Of a stretch of 64,000 nt of DNA, positions 56,139 to 64,000 are shown in pieces. The position numbers were made by a program, and so were the translations under genes. Position 1 is the stretch's first letter; every line of letters starts with the position of its first letter. Origin of the DNA: Portulaca oleracea (lineage: Eukaryota; Streptophyta; Magnoliopsida; Caryophyllales; Portulacaceae); assembly GCA_029582165.1 (NCBI GenBank), contig CM055877.1:43101249-43165248 (forward strand). Reading direction: 5' to 3'. Under the pieces are notes generated by a model that saw nothing but the letters and a program-made list of their open reading frames with translations, was not told the DNA's origin and did not search any database.

Positions 56139-59100
56139 CTACAAAGTACAAACATGTTTGTCTCCCATTTCTCAACAATCCCAACTAAACATGTTAATTA
56201 GAATGCACTTAGAGAGAGGGCCTCCATATAGACCACATCATGAATGCCTACAGTTTGCTGTGATTTAGACACTTAGCAAGCTGCCTATGTGTATGTATTT
56301 AAGTTAAGTAAGCTGAATTATGTAATAATAATTAGATTAATCAACTGAACAATTTTAAGGTTTCACACTCCATTAGGAAACCTAATGACCTTCCTAGAGC
56401 TCCTTGCTATTGTAACTCAATTTTCATCATCTGAGTTTATGAGAATCAGCCTTAAGCTAGCTTTCTAGGTTAGCTCAACCCCTGGCTAATCAAGTGGTGA
56501 TTCTGTATCTTGAATCAGCTAACCTAGGTGGTGTTTTTCTATCCTAGATTCAACAACAAGAGCAACCCAAACATTTCCTGATTGTGGTGATTCTGTATCA
56601 ATAAAAGAATCCTTGATCTATCTGTTTTCGTTTGTTTTTCTTTCCTTATGCGGATTTCGACCAGCTGACTGATTTAGGTTCAATACTTGATCCTTGATCT
56701 CTCAAGTTGTGTATGTTTTGTTTGTGTCTGCTTTGATTGTCTTTATCAGCTATACATCAATTTGGTATTAGCGCTAGCTCACCGTCTTGGTCTAGCTTTC
56801 CCTTAGCCTAAACATAACCCTTGTCCTAAACACATCAGTCCACAAAAACGTGTAATATATCTAGCAGTCTGAGTGCCGAAATAGATTGTTGAACGAGCTC
56901 CTAATGATAAAGCTGAATTGGACGCTCGAGTGAAGTATTTGCCTGATCAACTGAAGCATTATGTGTATCTTATGCATGAAAACCTTAGGGAATCTTGAAT
57001 TTCTACAAAAGCGAATTAGGTTTTTCATTTTTGTTAAGTCGTATTTTATGCATAAGTTTCTATATTTATTTAGTTTACATTATACAATTTATTTTATCTA
57101 ATTAACTTTATTTTGTCTATTTTTAGGTTGATATTAATAAAGTGGAATGGTGAAGAAAAGTGTTCAAAAAGAGAAAGTTTACGTTAGAAGACATGGAACC
57201 ATCCACCTTGGTGGCAAGGAATGTCCAAGACCTTCGTGGCCAAGGATCGCTCTAGGAGTCTTGGACTAGACTTAAGAGGCCAAGAAGTGACCTAGACTTA
57301 AGAGGCCAAGGTTCCATTCTAAAAGGTCTTCTGGTAAATTCTACATATACAATTCAACCCTAGGTAGGGCTAGAGGACAGCTTCCACGTACATTGTTAGG
57401 GTTAATGTATTTATTTTTTTGTTTTTATTTTGAATTTTAGATTATGAATGCATATCACTTGTCCATTTTTATGATTAGTATGAGTGAGTAATTATTTTTA
57501 CTTAGGGTGCGTTTGGTTGGTCAATAACTCCAGGGAAATGGTCAATTTTCCCGAGTTGATTTATTTTGCCCATGTTTGAGTGTGGGTTGACCTTGGGAAA
57601 AATTTCACGGTGGGCCCACCACTTTCTCCATTTTCCTAGGGATATTTTTCCTTAGGGGGGGCTAAGGGAAATTTTTCCAAGGGAAATCTTTCCCATGGAA
57701 AACTTCCCATGGGAAATTTTCTTCGGGAAAAATTTCCCTGAGGTTCCTACCAAACGCTCCCTTAGTATATTATAATCTATTGAACCATGTTGAGTTTTTT
57801 AGTTTGAGACAAAGTTTTGATCTTTGATGTCTAATTAATGATCCTATGGTTTACGACAATTTCTTATTATTGTTTACGATATTTTTATAGAGTTAATTTG
57901 AATGCATAAATTCAATTTATAGTTAAGTCCTCTCGTAAAAGCTCGAGTCTTTTAAACACTAGCATCACCCTGGTTATCATGGATGGCTCAAAACCTTATC
58001 TTTTAATTAGGAAATTATCATAAACCTTTGTTAAATTAACTTTCTAGTAGATTGGTTGCAATGTGTTAGATGATGTTTTTCTAGTTCTTCATGCTCTAAT
58101 TTGATGAAACTTTAGTGTTAGTGCTTGTGCTAGGGTTGTCAAAATTAGTAGCATTTAAGGCTTAGTCTTAATTGAACTAAAAACTAAGGGAAAATGCGGA
58201 AAAACCACCGGTGGATCTTTTCTACAGTCTACCACATAGGAGTACCAATTTGTGTATTGATAGTAAATATTAATTTGCATGGTGGATATAAAATTTGCAA
58301 GCCCCATGACACGCTTTGCAGTTTAGCTCAAGGATGAGCAGGAGCTTACATATGGGGGAATTCAACAAGCGTCTTTTTGGCACTTATTTACCCCGCTTAA
58401 CTGTACTTTATTACTTAATAAGTTCATTAGAATTATATTTGTTTACTTTGTTTTGCAAAATTTTCCCATTTCCATGGAGCTGATTAATTTCGAGCATCTT
58501 TTGCTCGAATAAAGGAGCGTCAGGGTGATTTGCATGGCATGTAATGGTTAAGGAAGCCACAAAAGCACGAGTGGTTGGCGGATGCTCCTTTGCAAGGCCT
58601 CTTGAACTACAACAAACAGCAAGAATGCAAGGTATGGAGAGTAGCGAGCCCTGTGTGGATCATCATAAGCCTCGTGCCAATTGACACACCTTGTAGCAGA
58701 TATAATTTGTTCTTATTTCTGGCTCAGTGTAGCTGATGTATAATGGGATCAAAGATTAGATCTTGACCAATTACACATCAATGAGAGACGTGCAACCAAT
58801 CTAGGGTTACGGTACTTCACATGAGGATGAGGGTTTGGGAGAGAGAAATCACATGAAAGACAGGATCTTTGAGAGAAGCAATTTGTGACGTGAGATCTTT
58901 GTGAGAGAGAGTATGAGAAAGGTGGAATCTTTGAGAGGAGAGAGGGATGAACGATTGTTTGAGAGAATTGTATGAGGGTTGACGTGAGGAGATTTTGTGA
59001 GAGGGAGAGAGTATGAGTTCGACGTTGGGAGAGAGGAAGGATGAGAGAGTATTTTGTGATTTGATCGCCTTAGGGTTTATCTAACTGAAAGGGATAGAAA

Positions 59101-62100
59101 GATAAAGGGATAGTTCAAGAGATCAAACTTGATACAGAAACACCACAAGATGAAACCCTAGGGCTACTTGTTCTTCCACCTAGTTACAGAAACACCTTCT
59201 AGGTTTCAGAAACAAGCTCTTCCTCACCACTTGATTTGCCAAATCAAGATACAATAGAAGAGATCAAAGAGGTTCTCATGAAACACTCAAGGGGTAAGCT
59301 AAAAGTTTGATTGTATTCATAATGCAAAACGGGGGTGGGTTGTTTCAAACGATTACAAGCCTAGCTATTTATAATAAACTCATTCCTAGACAGCCTAGGA
59401 CTCCTAACTTGCCGTGCAAGCCAAGGACTCCTACTAGATGACTCCAATCTATCCTTCTCCTCCTAGGATTTGTATTCCTAATCCTAAGCGGAGTTGGTTA
59501 CAATCATATTAATCTTTCTAGGATTTGGCTTTCCTAATCCAAGATGGATTAGTTACAAAATAAGTCATCCCTATCTAGGATTATGACAACTTGGCGCCTA
59601 AGACACATATCACACGCCTACTTGGTTCTTCTAGAACCTTCTAGACTAATCTAGACTTCTATAACTTGATGTCCAAGTTTATATATATTACTTGGCATCT
59701 CACACAACTAGAAATAACAAAAATACAATATAAAACTCACTAATGATAACTAAATGCTAAAAATGTGAAGTTTAAATCCAAAAGGCCAAAGCTGTGAACT
59801 TCATCTTGAAATGGTCAGAAATATGAAATTTATCATAAAATGGTCAAAACTGTGAAGTTCAACTTGGGCTTTGTACTTGGGCCTTTGACGTGGACTTGGA
59901 CTCTCCCTAGGACGTTTGGACGTTGGAACAAGGAGCACAAGATATGGGTTGGCCTTTGGGCCTCCACAATGAATTCTTCTCCTTTAGCCCGTCCTACCTC
60001 CTTGTACTTGAATTTGGCCTCCTTTCTTATTGGGCTTGGCGTGAAGAACAATGATGGATTTCTATCATTCTCCATGAATCTTGGGTCTCCAAAGGCGAGC
60101 CCAAGGCTTTGTGACTCTCCATTTCCTTCCATGAACCTATAGTCCCCAAAAGTGAGACCTAGGCTAGGTAGACTCACTTCAGGCGTGGGCCAAATTTTAC
60201 ATCAGTAGCCCCGCTATGCCATCCTCAGCTCGTTTTTGGACATATTTGTAAATAAATCTCAACCCCCTTTCAGGTAAGTTCGAATTTTTGAGGTTTTTGA
60301 GGTTAATTAGGGTTTAGATTAGAAAGAATAAGGACAGATTAGTGTTAGATTATCTTAGATTAGTGCTTAATTGAGGATTATCAATATTATACACCCCTAT
60401 CATCAATCCAAGTAATACATTTTCTTTCTCTCACCTTATCTTGCCTTACTGCTTATTTATCTTCATGCTTTTGCTTCGTGTTTGATTGTCGAGAGTAATT
60501 TATTCTTTTGCTTAGGTTGAAATTAACCTTTAATCATGAATCATTAATTAAGAATCAGCCCAAAATCAACTGATTTCCCATTTAAATCATCATTTTGACC
60601 ATTGATGGGGTTAGGTTTTGAGAGAATCTCAACCCATGAACTAATTGAGGCTTTGGACAAGATCATTATTTTGTCAATGGCTGCTATGATTATGCTTGAT
60701 GATTGTAATCTTTGCTTATAAGAATAATCAAATGCCATTATTAGGATAAAAAAGATTGTGTTTTTTGCGATTAGTCCTTTTTGTATGAGAGTATGAGTAG
60801 GGCTTAATCTAGATTGCATAGATGTCCCTTGAGAGAGGCCATTGTGAATGAACCATGTTATCAGTTCCATTGTTTTGGATGTTGTTTGGTTGTGTGTCAG
60901 CTAATGCTGATTGGTTAAAGGGAGAACCCCAACCTAGATAGACTCCTTAATCCCTCATTGCTTTTGTTCATGCTCATTTTCTATCATATCAACACCAAAC
61001 TTTTTTGGCTTTGCTTGAGTGACCAGTGAACTTAGTCATTGAAAATAATCACTTCCCAAAGGACAGCCACTGTGCTCTTCCAGAATACTACAAGACACCC
61101 AAAAAAAAAAACAAAAAAAAAAAATTATGCCTCCATACAGTTTTAACCCTTACAAACTCCCTCAAAACTAAGGGAATATTACAGATGAACCCCACTCATC
61201 ATTAACCAAACAAAAGAAAATTAGTACGGCTCTCCGTTCAAACTCGACTGCAAGTAATATCAATAGATAGTCTGTCATTATTCAACAAGGGAGCACTCCA
61301 ATGCTTCGACCTCAACAGACACTTCCACTTTCCTACAATTTTCTGGAACGATAGGTTGAAGAGCATAGTGAGGTAGATGAATCCATCTTATTCCCACTAC
61401 TATTCAAAGTCATATTGCAGGCATATCTACAATATGCCATACTGCCAAGAATTAAGAAAATCCTTCTCCAAATTTTCTACAACATTAGACTAGATAACAC
61501 AGAGCATGCGTGAACTTTGTATATGCCTTGTAATCAAGGACCACACTCGATAAGATCATAGATTTTACTTCAATGGTCAAGAGTACAATAAAGCAAAGTT
61601 AGTTCATTGAACTTCATTACATTAAACAGCTCTTTAGTCTTTCATCATTCCACCCTCATGTATTGCACAAGCAAAGCTATGCTTTTTTTCCCCCTTTTAT
61701 CAAAGATACCTAAATTGATAGAAATACATATTAATATATTTAGGAATAATAATTAGATATTTAATATATTTAAGTTTCCTATTCTTATTAGGAATATAAA
61801 TATTATAGTTTCCTAAGTTGTTTAGGATTTATTAGTCTAGTTTCCTATTTCCATTAGGTTAGTATTAGGCAGGTTATCTGTCTATAAATAAGGTCTTTGC
61901 TAGCCTTTATCAGACACATTACATTGACATTGAATATTGAATACAATTACTACTGATTTAAGCACAGTAGTGCTAATCTTTCCTCAATTCAACACGGGGA
62001 TGTTGAATTCTTTTCTTTAGCTTTTATTTATTTCCCGTTCTCTATCATAAATGGTCAAGAATATGATAAAGCAAAGCATTCATTGAGTTCCGTCATATAG

Positions 62101-62993
62101 AACATTTCTTGATATTCATCATTTACCATTTTATCCCATCAGCACCCCCCCCCCCCCAAAAAAAAAAAAATTAAAAAATTAAAAAAAATCCAAAAATTTG
62201 AAGACTATGAGGAAGCTCATAAATTCACTAACCTCAATTAGAAGTACTAATTATTTTCTTTAAATGTCATTGTGTATAATAATGATTTTCCATTTTTCAG
62301 TGTTTGGTGGCCGAGAAATAGGGAAAGTCAATTTCAATGAAAATCACTTTTCCCCCTCTCTTTGTAAACTATTTTCTTAGGTATAATCTTAAAAAAATAA
62401 TATTTCCTGGGCCATGTTACTTCTCGCAACCCAAGTTCCTGGCATTAGCTCCTATCTAAGATTGGAAATAGTTCATTTCTCATTCAGCTCCTCTTTTTCT
62501 CTCTTGGCTTTTTCTCGCTCATTCAGCCCAAGAGAGGTATGTATGTATCTACCAAACAAGTGAAAATATCACTTGAAAACTTATTTTCCTGGAAAACCAT
62601 TTTACAAGGAAAACCATTTTCCTAGAAAATGATTTTCACTTGCACCAAACACCCTATCTGTCAGTTCTGATTTCCATGTTTAGTAAATGCTAATATAGAG
62701 ACCAGTAAAAAATCTTTCACCAGTGCAAACCCTAGACAGATAAAAAAATCATTCCTTAATCATGGATTTCACTGGGGCATCAGAATGGAAATTCCAACAA
62801 AATAGTTACATACCTGGCTGTCCCTGGAAGGAGTAAATCAACTTCTTCATCACCCGTGGCAGATGTTGCTCGTAACCTACTACCTCTAACATGAGGGCCT
62901 ACAACAGTGCCATCAGCGTCTCCCCGTGGGACCAAGACAAGGCTTTGTGGATAAGCAAAAATGTCATCCTCCAAAGCATCTGCCATCAGATGA
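55874..62993 (-). CDS. PIP5K9: Phosphatidylinositol-4-phosphate 5-kinase, PIP5K9-like, last two exons
   Basis: Two - strand exons, 62814-62993 and 55874-56138, join in frame through a split Arg codon (AG|G). The first encodes [20 protein letters not shown] and [15 protein letters not shown]. The second encodes [10 protein letters not shown], then [30 protein letters not shown] and [13 protein letters not shown] up to the stop. These are hallmark strings of plant PIP5K. IID is the metal-binding (DFG-equivalent) site, and KKIEHAYKS is the activation loop that sets PI4P specificity and membrane contact. The enzyme makes PI(4,5)P2 at membranes. The VPRG/VVGPH form resembles Arabidopsis PIP5K9. 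The MORN repeats and N-lobe must lie right of the window. The intron (56139-62813, 6675 bp) is filled with retroelements. Confidence 0.82.
56210..56790 (+). repeat. Partial 5' LTR plus PBS of a gypsy element
   Basis: The right end is TACATCA at 56759, followed by a Met-tRNA PBS (TTTGGTATTAGCGC). Its end resembles the TGATG...CATCA LTR family of 2242-3498. The left LTR end is not clear. No intact gag follows. It lies in the PIP5K intron. Confidence 0.6.
56791..57501. other. Intron sequence, retroelement debris
   Basis: No ORF. 57200-57320 contains short repeats of AAGAGGCCAAG and CTTAAGAGGCCAAG. Probably untranslated retroelement sequence. Confidence 0.35.
57505..57761. mobile_element. PIF/Harbinger Tourist-like MITE (257 bp)
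   Basis: TTA duplication (57502-57504, 57762-57764). TIRs GGG[T/A]GCGTTTGGT. Interior rich in GGGAAA/TTTCCC motifs forming inverted copies. Related in its ends to 23360-24354. Confidence 0.85.
57765..58733. other. Intron sequence, no gene recognised
   Basis: 58340-58370 has a G-rich PPT-like string (TATGGGGGAATTCAACA) that may mark the end of an old retroelement. Nothing else assignable. Confidence 0.35.
58734..60204. mobile_element. Solo LTR (1471 bp)
   Basis: TGATGTA...TACATCA ends, flanked by the perfect 5-bp duplication GTAGC (58729-58733, 60205-60209). No internal domain. Its ends resemble the Met-tRNA-primed gypsy LTRs seen elsewhere in the window. Within the PIP5K intron. Confidence 0.9.
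60210..61710. other. Intron sequence, no gene recognised
   Basis: Mixed AT-rich DNA with A runs near 61105-61130. 61573-61647 is similar to 62051-62120 (ATGGTCAAGA..TA..ATAAAGCAAAG), a local duplication. Confidence 0.4.
61716..62047 (+). mobile_element. Short solo LTR, Copia-like (332 bp)
   Basis: Inverted ends TGATAGA / TCTATCA, flanked by the perfect 5-bp duplication TAAAT (61711-61715, 62048-62052). It carries TATAAATA at 61883-61890. The length and composition are typical of Copia LTRs; the superfamily is inferred. Confidence 0.85.
62145..62185. repeat. Poly(C)-poly(A) tract
   Basis: A run of about 13 C followed by about 14 A and further A-rich sequence. Confidence 0.9.
62299..62655. 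mobile_element. Degenerate Harbinger-like MITE
   Basis: Ends AGTGTTTGGTG / CACCAAACACCCT and an interior of GAAAACCATTTTCC repeats like the right part of 23360-24354. No clear TTA duplication. It lies 158 bp downstream (in the intron) of the PIP5K exon at 62814. Confidence 0.55.
62814..62993 (-). CDS. PIP5K9: PIP5K9-like penultimate exon
   Basis: 180 nt. On the minus strand the acceptor is ATATTTAG and the donor GTATGT. It encodes [36 protein letters not shown] and [13 protein letters not shown]. This is the segment before the activation-loop exon in plant PIP5Ks. Confidence 0.8.
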
Positions 62994-63439
62994 CTAAATA
63001 TATCAGAATATTCATCTGCTTATACATGAAAACAAAGTTGATTGCTAGCATATTGCATAGGCTACAACAACTGAAAACAAATACCCATGCTATGAACAAG
63101 TTCTAATTCAAGAAAACATCAGTTCTACTTCTAGGCCTAGCATTGCTGAGAGTAGCAATCAGCAAAAATGCACAAATGCAAATTAATTATGCCAACACTG
63201 ACTAAACATACTGCAGTGCTGAGTGCTCTCAGACAAACATGACCACGCAAGTTTAGTAGCTTACATTGACTCTGGCAAGTTCAATCATTGGCTGGCATAT
63301 TTATTTCCTCGTTTTTCACTTTTGGCCACCATGCCCTCTACAACTCTGAATCGCAGAACTGGTGACCAGGATACGCTAATTAATTGCCACAGCCTGACTA
63401 CAACAATTTGAGATGCACGAGAGACTCCTTTGCAACAAT
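62994..63439. other. PIP5K intron, no exon recognised
   Basis: Sequence upstream (minus-strand sense) of the exon at 62814-62993. No further PIP5K exon could be recognised before the window edge. Confidence 0.4.
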
Positions 63440-64000
63440 TCTAGAAAAGGTTTTCATTTGGTCAATTGGGATGATATTTGTCATCCTAAAGATAGAGGGA
63501 TTTCTTGACAATATACCCCTCCATGTGATGAATGAAGCTTTAAAGTCACACTAAGGAGTTAGGAGGATAAAGCCTTGTGGAAGAAAGTGATCAAGGCTAA
63601 AGATGGAGTTGATGATTTGGGATGGTAGAGTAAGAAGAGTTCTCATCCTCCCAGGGTTGGCTGTTGGAAGTCCATCTTAGAGACTCTTAAGCGATCCAAA
63701 TCCCAAGTGCATTTTGGGTAAGAATTGGCTCTAGGCTATGTTACTCCGACTCTTCATTTTCCCTGCCGTATCCGTGTCCGACCCTTGATACCCGGACAAG
63801 GATACGACACTCGACACTTCAAATTACAATGAAAATGTATAAAATTTCTTCAAAATAGCCGAGTCCGACACCCGTATCCGTGTCCGATAAGGACATGCAT
63901 ACCCGAGTCCGAGTAACATAGGCTCTAGGGTCTTGTTTTGGCATGATGTTTGGTGTGATGATCGTCTTCTTAAAGAACAATTCTTGACTCTTTTATGGGA
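63440..64000 (+). pseudogene. L1-type LINE remnant, interrupted by a MITE
   Basis: Fragments of the L1 RT tail (FHLVNWDDICHPK, LWKKVIKAKDGVDDLGW-like, SKSQVHFG, FWHDVWCDDRLL-like) with stops. It is related to 19980-20420. It is split by a 185-bp insertion at 63736-63920 and runs off the window. Confidence 0.65.
63736..63920. mobile_element. Short Mutator-like MITE (185 bp)
   Basis: Perfect 9-bp duplication GGCTCTAGG (63727-63735, 63921-63929) within the LINE remnant. TIRs CTATGTTACTC[C]GACTC. Interior rich in GTGTCCGA/CGGACA motifs. Same family as 29707-29889. Confidence 0.9.

Overview
The window is nuclear DNA from a flowering plant, most likely a eudicot with a large, transposon-rich genome. 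The evidence is two host genes with plant-type coding sequence and GT-AG introns, Athila/Tat-type retroelements primed by a tRNA-Asp-like site, a Stowaway MITE, TTA-flanked Tourist-like MITEs and 9-bp-TSD Mutator-like MITEs. I cannot name the species.

Host gene 1 (+ strand, 4740-31611) is the 3' part of an RFWD3-like RING/WD40 E3 ubiquitin ligase. Eight exons can be placed with exact splice sites and consistent phase (394 codons including the stop). The RING-encoding exons lie left of the window. Three introns of 7.5-8.2 kb hold most of the transposons of the left half; the other four introns are 78-1508 bp. Host gene 2 (- strand, 55874-62993) is the 3' end of a phosphatidylinositol-4-phosphate 5-kinase (PIP5K9-like): two exons split by a 6.7-kb intron that also carries retrotransposon LTRs and MITEs.

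Layout. 1-617 is a truncated LTR of the TGTTCGG family, inserted in a decayed gypsy element (618-3498). 4740-31611 is the RFWD3-like gene, whose introns contain a (CA)n/(TA)n tract, L1 LINE remnants, Mutator-like MITEs, two solo LTRs with perfect 5-bp TSDs (10943-12188, 14895-16189), a Stowaway, a Harbinger-like MITE with internal 163-bp repeats, and palindromic foldback elements. 33345-35870 holds a gypsy gag remnant plus LTR and a foldback element carrying a gene-like fragment. 36114-53211 is a complete LTR retrotransposon (TSD ATCAT) with a second complete retrotransposon (38781-49251, TSD AGTTA, opposite strand) inside its gag-like ORF. 53474-55210 has two more foldback elements. 55874-62993 is the PIP5K gene with two solo LTRs in its intron. 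63440-64000 is an L1 remnant interrupted by a 185-bp Mutator-like MITE.

The most notable signals are: (i) arrays of short dyads in the U3 of the TGTTCGG LTR family, just upstream of the TATA box, whose arms differ between copies by paired changes that keep the symmetry; (ii) several foldback elements whose arms are made of ~30-bp degenerate subrepeats; (iii) the nested Athila-like element, which lacks RT/RNaseH/integrase and has five gag-pro stop codons yet near-identical LTRs, implying mobilisation in trans. No CRISPR array, rRNA gene or convincing tRNA gene was seen.
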